Assembly: GCA_029298735.1 (NCBI GenBank)
Contig: JANSLP010000080.1
Location: 52,840 to 116,839, forward strand
DNA: 64,000 bases
DNA from: Ophiostoma sp. CBS 140.51
Taxonomy: Eukaryota > Ascomycota > Sordariomycetes > Ophiostomatales > Ophiostomataceae
Direction: 5' to 3'
The notes under the pieces are model-generated. The model saw nothing but the letters and a program-made list of their open reading frames with translations. It had not been told where the DNA came from and ran no database searches. A program made the position numbers and the translations under genes. This document shows, one piece after another, positions 1 to 11,469 of the stretch (within the stretch, counting starts at the first letter, position 1; each line of letters opens with the position of its first letter).

Positions 1-865
1 TGCTCAGGTGGCAGTCGTACGGCCGCTGCACGCCGCCGGGGACGTTGCCGCCGGTCGGGTCCGCCTCGAGCCGATCGAGACCGACGCCCAACACCTCGGC
101 CAATAGCTGGCAAATCTCGTACTTTGTGTAGCGGTCCTCGCTCGAGAACTGGAGGACGGGGGGTAGCGTCGTAGACGGCTCGGCGCTGCGGTACTTGTTG
201 ACGACGTCCTTGAGAACACGCGCGACATCCTCCGTGTTGGTCGGGTAGCGGATGGACCAGTGGTCCATCTTGGCCGAGGCGTCGGGTGCCTGGACCTTGT
301 TAACGGTGTCGAGCAACGTGTTGACGGCGCTCTCAGCCGGCTTCTCGGCCTGGCCGTACAGCACCGGCACTCTCAATACGACGGCGCGGCCACTCGTCTT
401 TGACTCTGCGTATGTGCTCAAGACCGCCTTCTCTCCATCCAGCTTGCTCTCGCCGTAGAGGTTGGGCGGCGACGGCTTGGTGTCGGCCTCGTAGGGCGCT
501 TCGCCCTTGGTACCCGGAAAGACGTAGTCGGTCGAAATGTAGATGAGGACAATATTGCGGTCGGCGCACAACGACGCCAGCGACTTGGAGGCGTCAATGT
601 TGAGCCGCTTGGTGCCCTGCGGGTCCTTGTCGACCTTGTCGGGAAAGCGGTTGGCAGCGCAGTGGACAACCACGGTGGGGTTGACGTCTTCAAGGACGGC
701 GGCCACAGCACTGCCGTCCTCCAGATCGACCTTGCGCAGGGTCGTGCCGTTGGCGCGCGAAAAGGCTGTGCCAGTGACGGACCAGCCGTCCTGCTCAAAG
801 GCGCGGACAACCTGGCGGCCGAGCAGGCCGGAGGCGCCAGTGACGAGGACACGTTTGTCGGACAT
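1..865 (-). CDS. RmlD/MAT2B-like NAD(P)-dependent reductase (3' end cut off)
   Basis: Partial gene on the minus strand. It starts at the ATG at 865-863 and is open, without an intron, to the left edge (about 288 codons visible, no stop). The protein opens with MSDKRVLVTGASGLLGRQVV, a Rossmann GxxGxxG dinucleotide site. The strand-end motif STDYVFPG and the catalytic YxxxK in LYGESK follow at about residues 120-150. These are hallmarks of the RmlD (dTDP-4-dehydrorhamnose reductase) branch of extended short-chain dehydrogenases, which includes the regulatory beta subunit of methionine adenosyltransferase (MAT2B). Fungi generally do not make dTDP-rhamnose, so a MAT2B-like or general sugar/NAD(P)-binding role is more likely, but this is inference. 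A perfect 10-bp palindrome (911-920) lies 46 bases upstream of the start. It is divergent from CDC34. Confidence 0.85.
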   Translation of the reverse strand, partial: MSDKRVLVTGASGLLGRQVVRAFEQDGWSVTGTAFSRANGTTLRKVDLEDGSAVAAVLEDVNPTVVVHCAANRFPDKVDKDPQGTKRLNIDASKSLASLCADRNIVLIYISTDYVFPGTKGEAPYEADTKPSPPNLYGESKLDGEKAVLSTYAESKTSGRAVVLRVPVLYGQAEKPAESAVNTLLDTVNKVQAPDASAKMDHWSIRYPTNTEDVARVLKDVVNKYRSAEPSTTLPPVLQFSSEDRYTKYEICQLLAEVLGVGLDRLEADPTGGNVPGGVQRPYDCHLS

Positions 866-2423
866 TGTGGGTGAGATATAGGTAGGTAGGTCGAATGTAT
901 GTTGTTGGAAGTCAATTGACGTTGTCTCGTCTACGTCAGTGGGAGCGGCAGATATAAAGACGAGGCAAGAGCTCCAGAGCTTCTAGTGGGATACTGCCGA
1001 CAGGCCCATGGCGGGGCTCTTCAGCGAGCAAAACTGCGGCCGTAGTCATAGTCGCAGTATTGTTCGACAGTGGTGGGCGGTGGTGGAGAGTGGGTGGGTG
1101 CACTAAGCGGACTTTCTAACAATGGTAACTGCGGCCCGCCCACGACGTCATTCTCCATTGTAAAAATATTTTTTTTCTTTCAACATTCGCCTTCTCAAAA
1201 TATCGCAAAGTATATGGAGCATATCGACAATTGAGTCACCCTGGCCAGCCTCGGCTTCACCTTATCGATATTAGATTGTTTACAGTAGAATTTGTCGTCT
1301 ATGCCATTCTGTTTCTGATTTGTATAGACCCATCCGGGTACTTGAATGATGGTAGCTGTATTTGTTATCAAAATTAGAACGACTGTCATATGGGACTTTG
1401 TTTCCTATCTTGCAAATTATTTTATATTTGACATTTCAGATGAAAGTCAAATTCACAAAATTTTAGTTTGTTTTATTCTGACTTTTGACTAAGAGTCACA
1501 TTGAATGAATACTGAGAAGAATTTCACATTGAATATTTTTTCAATTAATCACAGGAATCAGATTCATCAAGTTCAATATCCGATCGTTTAATAACATTCA
1601 CCATTTGATATTCATCACTTACAACAGCTCCTTCACCTTCACCTCGGACATGCCATACACTTTGTGCCGTCGCTGACCTGGACTCGATTGCCGCTGCATT
1701 GTGTGTAAGAACTTGTTTGGAGGACATAACTCACGCCCTTCTGCGCGTTGTAAGCGGGAAGGGCAGACAGGCGGGGTACAGTCGGGTACATGCCTGCTCA
1801 CGGTTAACTTGTCCCTTTGACAAGTAGCGCCTCTGTACCACTTAAAGTGCCCCACCGAGCCTGGGTTGGGACTCGTCAGGCTCGCGTGTCAACCCCTCCC
1901 GCCCTGGTACCTCCTTCCCGTGACTCTCTTTCACTCCCGACTCCTGTTTAAGGTTCAAATAGGAGGGAAGAAGCGCCCAGAATCCCTTTCATTGTCGCCT
2001 GCCGCCGGCTCTAGGCATTTTCTTTTTTTCCTCCCTCCGCCTTCCCTTTTTTTACTCTTCTTTCCTTCTTTCCAATCCGACAACACAGATCACACTTTCC
2101 TCACTTTCCTCACTTTTGGACCTTTTTCGTAATTTCGACTTTTTATTGTTCCTGCCTGCCAGCCCTTTTCGGCTTCTCCTTTTCCTATTCTGCTGCCTTC
2201 AACCCTCAGCCTTTCCAGCCTTCCAGCCTTTCCAACCTGTCCCCAACCAAACACCAAATCGACCCAATACAAATACGGTGGCCGTCTCTCACGTCTCCTT
2301 ATCGCCTCCGTCATCGTCCCCGACTCTTTCGACATCGCCAGCCTCGACCTCGACCACGACCACCCTCGTTTTCGACTAGCCTTTTTCTATTACAACAAAC
2401 AACAAACAACAAACACAGCAACC
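866..2423. other. Divergent intergenic region with AT-rich island
   Basis: Spacer between the divergent reductase and CDC34 genes. The stretch 866-1150 is ordinary promoter-like DNA. From about 1150 to 1620 the sequence becomes strongly AT-rich with runs of A and T and no convincing gene. From about 1860 it is a pyrimidine-rich leader with short direct repeats (TTTCCTCAC near 2095-2115; CCTTTCCAG-like near 2205-2235), ending in A-rich AACAAACAAC repeats just before the CDC34 start, typical of fungal 5' leaders. Confidence 0.6.
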
Positions 2424-3202
2424 ATGAGTGGTGCCAAGCAGCGGTTAATGTCTGAGCTGAATGCTCTGCAAAAGGAGAAATGGCTGAACATCGAGGTTTG
2501 TCTCCAAGTCTGAGGACATCCTGACCGCCCGAAGGCGGTGGCACGCGGGCACGCGATACACGTGCACAGTTAACATATACTAACCCACACTTTCCCCCTC
2601 AGGCCGACGACCTTTTCCGGTGGCGTGTCAGTCTTATGATTATCAACCCGGACAGCGACTTTTACGGCGGCTACTTTAACGGCGAGATCCGCTTCTCGAC
2701 CGAGTACCCCTACAAGCCCCCCGTGTTTCGGTTCACGCCCACCATCTTCCACCCCAACGTCTACAAGGACGGCCGTCTCTGTATCTCGATCCTGCACAGC
2801 CCCGGCGACGACATCATGTCGGGCGAGCAAGCCGGCGAGCGCTGGTCACCGCTGCAGGGCGTCGAGTCCGTCATGCTTTCGATTCTCTTGCTGCTCGACA
2901 ACCCCGAGATCAATTCGCCCGCCAACGTCGACGCCAGTGTCGAGTTCCGCGACCACTACACCGAGTACCAACAAAAGGCCAAGGCTGCTGTCGAGCGGTC
3001 CAAGCGGGATATCCCGGCGGGCTTTGTGATGCCGACGAGTTTCGTCGAGGAGCCGCCCGTCAAGAAGCAGGACAATGACGATGCTTTCTGGGCCGAGAGC
3101 GACGACGAGGAGCTGGATTTCGGGAGCGACAGTGATGAAGAGATGGGCCAGGACGATGAGGACGAAGAGGACGACGACAGTGAAGACGATAACACGGAGT
3201 GA
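2424..3202 (+). CDS. CDC34: Cdc34-type ubiquitin-conjugating enzyme E2
   Basis: Two exons, 2424-2495 and 2603-3202, joined in phase 0 across a 107-base intron; 223 residues. The UBC fold is complete: HPN is at residues 74-76 and the catalytic cysteine is C84 in the GRLCISIL motif. An acidic loop insertion follows the cysteine (PGDDIMSGEQAGERW), which is diagnostic of the Cdc34/UBE2R group. The C-terminus (about 185-223) is almost entirely Asp, Glu and Ser, matching the acidic tail by which Cdc34 binds the cullin of SCF ubiquitin ligases. Known role: SCF-dependent K48 chain building on cell-cycle regulators in nucleus and cytoplasm. The N-terminal exon encodes the first helix, ending KEKWLNIE. 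Confidence 0.93.
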
Positions 3203-4614
3203 ACTTTGGTCGCGAGCTGCTTATTGTCTATCTTTCTCGTCTTTTGACTTCAGCGGGGTGTTTTGGCTTTTGCGCTTCACGGTTTACACGGCCACACTGC
3301 TCTACGTTTTCACGTTCTTACATCCTCCCTTTTCTGGGCCACACTTATAGTGGCCCCTCCTCTTCGTCTTCATGCATAGCGCACATTCGGTGGTGTTACC
3401 TATTTTGTTATTTGTATATGATTTCACGTTTTCTCATCTGGCGTTGACTGAGTGTGTCGGGAAGATATCTCAGTGGTTCCTTTTACTGTTTTATATTGAT
3501 TTAGAAATAGACAACCTTGCGACTATATCTCCTTTGTGACTGCAATATATTTAACTTCACCTGCTGTTTTCGAATAATGAAAAACCACAGCCTTGTGTGA
3601 ATTCAACTCACTCTCAGGCTGACGTCAAAATGGCTTCACCTTACTTCAGTGGAGCGACAATACGGCGTATTCTGTCGTAATAGTGCCATATGTTCGTCAT
3701 AATTTGGTGTGATAGATACGCTTCACTGTACACCTGCATTGCCCGGCTCGCCTTGAGGTTGTGGGCGCAGTGAGTACCCAATGAGAGACCGCCGTCCCGC
3801 CTCTCCCATTACACTCTGATTCTCCCCAATATTAGCGAGGCGCCCGCTGAAACCTCAGCCGCTCAACCATCCCAGCACCCCGAAAGCGCTTCCCGAGGCT
3901 GCTGCAAGGCTCCCAAAGTCCATCCTTGCCGCCCAGCTGCTCTTGGTCTCTCTTTCCACTCAGAGAGGCAAAGTCTTTTCGTCGCCGCCTACGAAGCTAC
4001 CAAACGCCAACGTCACCACACATTTCAACTCTCACCTAGCACACGTAACGCAAAAGCATCCACATCCATTCCCCGTTTGCGATCCGCCTGACCTTTTCGA
4101 CCTTTCGAACATTTCGACTCGTTATCAACATCGCATCGCCGGGGCGTTCGTTTTGTTTGCGGACTTCTTTTCTTTTCTTTATACCGAGCATTTATCTTTT
4201 CGCATTTTCTTCATTCATCTTTCGCATTGCCTTTCTTGCTGCCTAGTCTACATTGAAGCTTCGAATTAAGCTCCCCCTCCTTTCTCCCTGGCTCGACGTT
4301 CTGCTTCGACTTTGACCACAGCGACTGTCGCTTCATCTTCTAGTCGACCATCGCCTTGGGCTCATCGCGCCGTCACTGTCTTCCCGACGACACCCCGACG
4401 ATCACCTGAGTGTAGCTAGAGAAGCTACCAGAGCCGCGCCTTCCATTTTCCCCATCGATACCCCCATCCCTCCTTCCTCGACGCAGCTCGACCCTTTCGA
4501 ACAGAGCCTTCTCCTTCCTTCCCCGACCCAGCTTGCAGCTGTGTGCTGCTTGCTGCCCGAAAGCACATCGTCTTCCACCCTCCTCAGCCTCCTCCCCTCC
4601 ACACAGCCGCCACT
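3203..4614. other. Intergenic spacer and long leader
   Basis: The first part is the CDC34 3' region, moderately AT-rich from about 3480 to 3720. From about 3780 the sequence becomes C/T-rich and looks like promoter and leader of the next gene, with many short pyrimidine runs up to the start at 4615. I see no credible gene, tRNA or repeat. Confidence 0.5.
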
Positions 4615-7600
4615 ATGGAGGACCCATCCGAAGCCTCCATCGCAGAGGTCTGCGAGTTTGCCAACCTCGACCCGATTAGCGACCGCCAGCTCGTCATTGC
4701 TGCTCTCAGAGTTGGTTGCCCTTGAGGCGCTCTGCGTCGTCACTTCCCTGCCTAGCTCCTTCTCTCCTGCCTGTCTCGCCGTCGTCTGTCGCAGCTTCCC
4801 AGATGGGACATCAGCTTTGTCGATGGAGCGTAAGACAGAGCAAGAGCGAACGGGCATGGCCTAAACAATACACACAAAGCTAACCACGTCTTTCCTTCTT
4901 TCTAGGCAAAATCTGGTAGTATCCAAGATGTTGTTCTTGCCTTTTATGACGACCCATCAAATGTACGGCATCAACACCCTCACAACAGTCTTCTCACATC
5001 TTACATTGTACAATTCTAACACATCCTTCACTTTAGTTCCGCAAAACATACACTTGGGATGAGTCGTCGTTTATGGGCGATCGTGACGGCTACAACAACA
5101 GTCCATTGCCAAGCTTCAATATCCAAGGCCCCGACGACAACAACGGCAGTGCAAACGTCATCCACGGCATCTCGCCCTCCCAGTACCACTCTGTGCCGCC
5201 ATCGCGCCCACCATCCCGTACCCAGTCGCCGCTGAGCAGGATGGCCGACTGGACCGCTAACGATGTCACTGCGCTGACGACTATGAACCAGGCCGACGAA
5301 GACTTGGAGAGAGCGCTCGCCATGTCGGCCGCCGAGGCCTTTGGCACCGATGCGGCTGCGGCTATGAATATGAGACCACAGCAGGAGTCTGGCGTCACGT
5401 CGTCCCACGACTATGCGCACGACTATTCTGTCCCGACAAATCTTCCCTTTTTTGGACCAGCCAACCGCGAGGCGTATGACCCCAACCAGTGGGCCATGGT
5501 CCGCGCGAGTCCTGAGAACACGGAGCCACCACCATCCGGCCGTAAGAGAGAGCCCGGTGTGCCTGTCTTTTTGCGGAGCCGCAAGTCGCCCTCCGAAGCA
5601 TCGATGCTCGGCGCCATACTCACAATCTTGCACGCCATCCCCGGAGCACGCAATGCCATGCTGCAGTCCGGTCTTCAGCAGGCCACGTACGGCCAGAATT
5701 CGGAGTGGTGGAAGGGCAGCCGGATAGAACCGTTGGGCGTGTCCAAAAATGACATCCATATGGCGTCACAGGCGGCCGCGGCGAAGACAACTATCACCAT
5801 CGTCGATAGCGACGAAGACGAGAATGGAGTCGACAGCAACATGACCGACGGCGGGCAAATCAAGACGGGCCCTAAAATGGACACGGAGTTTGCCCGCGAG
5901 TTTGTTGAAGAGGTCCACCGCCTGATGGCCTTTCTCGATAGCACGGACCGCGCCTACGGCACAGCGGACGGCCTGACTGAGACGGCGGCGCTCAAGGAAT
6001 GCTTTGGCATGGAGACGAGCCAACGGTTCTTTGAGGCGGCACGGCGGCTCAAGATCCCCGAGTTCTTGCAGCACTTCTTCTTTAGTGTCCAGTTGACACC
6101 ACTCAAGGCGATGGGGTCGCCCATTCGTTCCGAGACCTATGCGATCTTGGAAATCAAGGTCGACAACACCCATCTCCCCTTTGGCCTGCACGACCTGTAC
6201 ACGGCCATCGACATTATCTTCTGGGAGGATGTGTACAAGTTCGACCTAGACCCGGAAAAGAAGCAAATGGCTCTTGAAGATGCCAGCATGGCCACCCTGA
6301 CCAAGGTGGCGCCGGTGCAAATCTTCCGCCTCAGCACGCCCAAGGTCGTTCCCTTCCAAGAACCCTTTGACGTGCCCGAGTTCTTTTACTTGGACCGCTA
6401 CATGGATGAGAATAGTGTACGCGCCCTGGAGATTCAAGTACATCTCCACAAAGTGTACGCCAATATTCGAAAAATCGACGCCGCGATTCAGGAGGTCACG
6501 ACGTACGCCGACTACTCAGACAACAACGACAAGCCTGTGAATAGAGACCGCATCATCTTGTCTGAGCAAGCCATTACGTTTGCCTTCCAAAAGGAGTGGC
6601 AGTTCCGCGCCGAGATGGTCTGGGGCCGCTACCGAGCAGCACACAACACGCCCCAGCAGTTTGACTACAGCGTGGCTGAGATCTACGCGGCCGAGCCGAT
6701 TACGGATGAGGAGAAGGCAACGCTGCAGGTGCTGCGGTCTGAGATTGCCGTCCACCGCCAGAAACTGATTGACATCACCAATAAATCGCAACGACTCCAG
6801 TTTCAGCGCGAATCGCTCATCGAGCTGGCCCGGCGGCTCCGGCGCAAGTTTACCGCACCCAGCGAGGAGGAGAACTGGAGACCGACCAACAAGTACGCTC
6901 TGCGTGGTATCATTGTGTCGCCCGACAAGTTCTACTTTTGCCGCCGTGAAGCACCGCCATCAAAGACCTCGCAGTCGGTCGACGAAGCTGCAAACGACCT
7001 TCTCATAGACCTGGAAGAGTCAGAAATCAAGGGCAAAGAGAAGGAGACGGAGGGCGCCGAGCCGAAATCGTCGTCGTCGTCTTCGTCTTCTGCCCCCGTC
7101 GACCAGTGGTGGATGGTCTCGTACAATGCCAAGGACGCCTCACCCATTACAGTGCAGAAGACGACCATGGACGTTGCACGCGGCTCCGTCTTCCAAGAAT
7201 CGAGCTCGCCCGTTTTGATTTACAGCACCGACGCCTCTCTGGAGGTTGATAACCTGCCGCTGTCGGACGCCCTGCGGACGTTTGTCCGTTTCGACAACCG
7301 TTTCTTTAAGCAAGAAACGCTCGAGGAAAGTCCCCGCGGCGACAAGAAGCGCCAGCCCGCCGAAGACGCGTCGCCCACGTCGCCGCTCAAACGCCAGCAG
7401 CGAGCCAACAGCATTGACTCCATGGCCAGTAATATGGCCTCGCTGGGCGAGTTTTCGGATCGCGACATGGAGGATGTGCCACTTCTCGATGCTGGCACCG
7501 ATAGTTTTAAGAGTAACAACGGCGATAGGTTCCCTATCGATATGGACGAGGGCGTGTTTGCTGCCACCCGGGGCGTGGACGGCGGGTATAATGTGCACGA

Positions 7601-8207
7601 ATGGGCGCTGAACCGGACCATGGAGGAAGCGCTGGCTAAGAGAGCGGAAGCCGATGGATCAGACTGGCCAGATCCATCAATCATCCCGCAGCGCGAGGTT
7701 GACCTGCTGCCAGGGTACGACGAAACTGTGGCCTACAACAACTCAATGGTGACGAAAGCCCCCCCGCCAGTGATTGCGACGGGTGGTCTATTTAATGACC
7801 ACAGGGGGTCGATTGGCACGGAGATGGTCCAGCTGGCGATCCATGGTGGTGGCAGCGGCAGCAACGACGCAAATGGTGTTAATGGCGCGACGGCGGATGC
7901 GGATGCCGATAAGGATACGGATAACACGACGCCCCGTGCGACGACGGCGACCACCAGCCCCGACCATTCCCACCTTGAGGCCGGGAGCGGCAGTGGCAGC
8001 CAGATGCAAGAACGATCACGGTCACGGTCACAGTCACCCGGCCAGATGCTTCCACCACCACCGCCACGGCCAAAGAAGCCGCAGCATTTGCAGGGGAATA
8101 AGTCACCCGAGAAGCCACCTAAGAGCGGCGAGGTGCAGCTGCTCGCCGACTGGGACAACCCAGAAGGACGCTATGTCGTCCACGCGGAAGATGCCTCGAA
8201 GGAGTAG
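4615..8207 (+). CDS. UBA-UIM-USP-like protein, probable pseudo-deubiquitinase
   Basis: Three exons, 4615-4710, 4906-4962 and 5037-8207, all phase 0; 1107 residues. The first 60 residues form a UBA-like helical segment built across both introns. A ubiquitin-interacting motif (DEDLERALAMSAAEAF) sits at about 137-153. From about residue 225 the layout follows the USP25/USP28 deubiquitinases: PVFLRSRKSPSEASMLGAIL occupies the Cys-box position but has no cysteine. A coiled-coil stretch (about 610-650) is followed at about 670-760 by a degenerate His-box where the usual GHY is replaced by FYFCRRE. The serine/proline-rich tail includes SR dipeptides and poly-Pro. Family knowledge: USP catalysis needs the Cys and His boxes, so this protein is inferred to bind ubiquitin without cleaving it. 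Homology to USP25/28 rests on domain order and should be tested. Confidence 0.72.
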
Positions 8208-8574
8208 GCGTGCATGAACAAAATCAAAGGAACGAAAATAGAGACCAAAACAAATTCGAAAGATAGACTATATCTATTATACGGAGAACCTCTTAATACA
8301 CGACTTATACCACACAAGGTTAACGACAGAGCGAGCATTATGGGCGTTTTTAGATGTGCACCAATATGAAGGTGAAGACGGGGAATTCACAATGTCCTGT
8401 CTTGAACTCGGCGTTTCTGGTTGCTTTCTGTTTCTCTTTCACCGTTTCTGTTGGACACTGTTTTGTAATATCCCCTCTTTCTTGTTTATAAGGCAGTTTC
8501 CAGTTCATTTTAATTTATTATATTCATTACGAGCTATGCGTTCATGTCCAATATCGATGTGTTTACACACCTGC
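8208..8574. other. Convergent 3' spacer
   Basis: Short AT-leaning region between two convergent genes. It should hold both 3' ends and polyadenylation sites; nothing else is visible. Confidence 0.5.
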
Positions 8575-9310
8575 CTACTTGGCCTCGTTGACAATCTTTT
8601 GCACAACAGCCACGGTACCGTCGGGCGAGCCGGCCTGGGCGGCCAGCACTTTGCCGCTCTTGTCGACAACAAAGACGCCGCGCACTGCTGTTGTAATGGG
8701 CTGCTTGCGCAGACCAATGGCGCCAATCAGCGTCTGCTCGGGATCGCACAGCAAAGGGTACGGCAGCTTCTGGTTCGTCTTGAACTTGGTGTTGGCTTCG
8801 AGGGTGTCGTGCGAGAGGCCGTAAATGGCCAGGCCGCCGGCGGTCAGCGGCGTGTACTCGTCGCGGAAGAGGCAAGCTTGTTTGGTGCCTACGCCGTTAG
8901 CCATGAACAAAATAATTAGAATGTGTGGAGTGGGGGAACCTACATCCCGGCGTCGACGCTTTGGGATAGGTAAAGAGAACAACACCCGCTTTGCTCTCCT
9001 CGACCAGCTGCTTCAGGGTCGTCTTGGTGCCGTCGTTTGTCGTGATTTCGCCGCCGAAGTTGTTGAGGTCAATGGTGGAGCCGACTTCGGGGAAGGGCTG
9101 TGCGGGCGCGGAAGGGTCCTTTGGTTTCTTAGCAGGTGCTTTCGCCTTGGCAGCCGGCTTCTCCTTCTCGACCTTGGGCTTCTCAACCACCTCTTTCTCC
9201 TCCTTCCCAACCTTAGGCTTCTCTGCGTTCTCTGCCTTCGGCTTGGCCGCCTTCTTCGCAGGTGCCGGGGGCGCCTCGGGCGCCTTGCGCTTGCGCAGCT
9301 CCATGGGCAT
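8575..9310 (-). CDS. DOT5: PrxQ/Dot5-type nuclear thiol peroxidase
   Basis: Minus strand, exons 9310-8944 and 8888-8575 around a 55-base intron; 226 residues. Residues 1-75 are a Lys/Ala/Pro-rich basic extension starting MPMELRKRK, a likely nuclear localisation and DNA-binding tail. The AhpC-TSA/thioredoxin-fold domain follows. The joined exons give TPGCTKQACLF, with peroxidatic C123 and resolving C128 four residues apart, the signature of the BCP/PrxQ class of atypical two-Cys peroxiredoxins. Yeast Dot5 is a nuclear thioredoxin-dependent alkyl hydroperoxide reductase with the same architecture. A second in-frame ATG two codons downstream (9304) is an alternative start. The intron interrupts the codon of the catalytic cysteine, so unspliced RNA cannot give active enzyme. 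It is divergent from the 21.3 kDa complex I gene. Confidence 0.9.
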
Positions 9311-10734
9311 TATGGGCGAGTGTGAGGGGGGTGATGATTGAGAGTAAAAGGTGACGAGGGAACGAGATACAAGAGGTCTTTGCAGCAACGGGCGCAAGAG
9401 GAAAAAACGATGGCGCAATGTAGTGTTACAAAGCATGAAATGGAGGTGATAATAGATGGAAGTAAATGCGACAGGTGGAATTGAGAGGACACAAGAAGTG
9501 AGATCTAAAAGACAATGAGGCAATTGAGAAGAGAAGAGGGAAGAGAAGGAGAAGAAGCTCACTCGAGAGAAATGGGGAGGAAGACGAGGAAGAGTCAGAT
9601 GGGCAGATGGGGAGGAGAGACGGAGGAGATGGGAGATGGCTGGGGGGAGGAAAGGGAAGGAGCTAAGACGAGTAAGAGCGAGAGCGCAATGCCGCAATGC
9701 GATGCGCAACGTGGGTTCAGGTCCAGGTCCAGTCACTTGGTGCGCACGCGGCGAAACGGTGAGTTCTAGGCCTTGGATTCGGCCCTAGTCAGGGGAGCTT
9801 CATGGGCTCTTGCCCATCAAGCCCGCGCTCTGCCGTAAAAGCTCTGACCACAAGGGCCAATCGCTGGGGAAGGTGCGACCGGGCACAACCGGGAGCCAAT
9901 CAGGAGCCACGAGGCTCTTACCTAAAAGGGCGGGAGAGAAGGGGAGGGAAAGGGTAGGGGCGAGAAGAGTGAGAATACCAGATAGAGGACCAGAAAATGC
10001 AATACATACAGCCATGGTAGCGGTAGGTGGTTATTTGTTGGTAGTGGGGCTGGTAGATGTCGAGATGCAAAAGGGAAGAAGTTTGTGAGAATCGAAGTGT
10101 TGATTTGTTAACGGAAAGAGCATCTTGAGCACGGGTGTGCCTTCCTTTTATACTCTTACATCTAGGCACACCCGACACCGGCAATCACCGCTGGGTGTAA
10201 TATACAATAAGCAGCCACAGATATCGAAGGAGCTGAGCAGCTCACAAGCTCCGTTTCCATCCCATGCATGCACGACATGACCAGGAACATGACCAACGGC
10301 CGCCCCCGCCCTCCGCGACGGCAACGGCCAATTCACCATCTTCCGCTGTCCAGGGTGTATTCCATCATCCAGCGGTGTTGTTGCGAGCTTTTAGTGCATT
10401 TTGAACTCGATTCCAGGGCTTATGTCCGCTGGAGCTGCCGGGCACTCAAAATGGGCCAATCAAGTGTTGCGCATTCTGCGCGCTTGTCATCCACCCGCTC
10501 TGAGACACAGTCTGCCAGCCCGTTGCCAGCTGGCACCCCACTTTTCAGCCCATTCTCGGCTGCGGAAGAACGGGCATCGCGAAAATCAAGCTTCGCTCAA
10601 TCGCTCGTTTCGACTGATTGAACGTCACGTCCGGGAATCAATTGGAAACTCCGCGTCCACGATCCCGCCAACCTTCGATTAACTATACACTCGCCTTTGC
10701 CGACGATTCCTCATCCTTTACGAAAATCGCGACA
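9311..10734. other. Divergent promoter region, DOT5 / complex I 21.3 kDa subunit
   Basis: The first 350 bases are purine-rich on the plus strand, meaning a pyrimidine-rich leader for the minus-strand DOT5 gene. Four CCAAT boxes occur at 9857-9861, 9896-9900, 10328-10332 and 10456-10460, consistent with HAP-complex control of a respiratory gene (inference). No further gene is supported. Confidence 0.5.
9896..9900 (+). promoter_or_regulatory. CCAAT box (one of four in this divergent promoter)
   Basis: CCAAT in the context GGGAGCCAATCAGG matches the extended CCAATCA form preferred by the fungal HAP/CBC complex. Sister copies are at 9857, 10328 and 10456. Which of the two flanking genes they serve is not known. 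Confidence 0.4.
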
Positions 10735-11469
10735 ATGGCTTCTAAGGCGGCCGCAAAGGCCGTCACCTCGGCGAGCCACGTCGTCAGCATCTCTCAGGTA
10801 CGCCACCCCCATCACTTTACCAATGAACTTCTGCTAACACCCCCAGAAACAAACCCTTCAGAGCAAGGGCATCTGGGAGGGCTTCCGCCGCCTCATGGCC
10901 ATCGACAAGAACCGCTCCAACGGTGTGCCCCTCAACCCCTACTACCGCACGCCCGTCCCCGGTCAGCAGGACCCTCTCCAGATTACCGACCCCGTCACCC
11001 TGCCCGCCGGTGACATTGCCGGCAACCCCTACTGGAAGCGCGACGCCCGCCGCAACTACCCGCGCCTAAGCACTGTGACGCAGGCCGACGCCGTCGCTCT
11101 GTTGTCCGTGGGCAGCGCAGCGGCCCCCAAGGCCGAGCTGATTGGCGAGGCTGGCTCCAAGGCCCTGGTGGCTGCCACCGAGACCGGCAAGGCTGAGGGT
11201 CTGGGCACGTTCCTGGCCAAGTCGAATGCTACTGCCACGCCGGCTGTCGCCGACTTCTTCGTCGACGGTCTGCCGCCGTTGCCGAGCGGCCAGAGCCTCA
11301 ACAGCGGCGCGTGGGATGTGCACAAGTACGAGCTGGTTCCGGAGCAGACGTACCCTGAAGAGTGAGTCCAGACGACGACGAGGGAGGATGTAAATCCTCA
11401 CCGCTTCTCCTATCTATCTTGAGAGTGACCGCTAACAGCTACAGATACCCGTGCCGGACGTTCCGTTAA
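10735..11469 (+). CDS. NUZM: Complex I 21.3 kDa accessory subunit
   Basis: Three exons, 10735-10797, 10847-11361 and 11445-11469; 200 residues. The middle exon carries the family-typical VPLNPYYRTPVPG and DIAGNPYWKRDARRNYPRLS, matching the fungal-type 21.3 kDa subunit of mitochondrial NADH:ubiquinone oxidoreductase (Neurospora NUZM). The last exon has only 25 bases and adds YPCRTFR after the GA/A split codon. This C-terminus is what I recall for the Neurospora protein, supporting the splice; reading through the donor instead gives a stop after TYPEE. The N-terminus is Ala/Lys-rich and suits mitochondrial import. The subunit is accessory, acting at the inner membrane. The branch site GCTAAC precedes both acceptors. 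Confidence 0.9.

Noticed and set aside
2089..2240. Short direct repeats in the CDC34 leader as a possible mobile-element footprint
   Set aside because: They are simple pyrimidine slippage repeats with no terminal inverted repeats or target duplication.
5028..5759. 243-codon minus-strand frame opposite the UBA-UIM gene
   Set aside because: Arg/Val/Gly-rich shadow with no recognisable domain; the plus-strand frame has UBA and UIM motifs.
8356..8919. 187-codon plus-strand frame over the DOT5 3' exon
   Set aside because: It overlaps the peroxiredoxin, whose TPGCTKQAC motif fixes the minus strand as coding.
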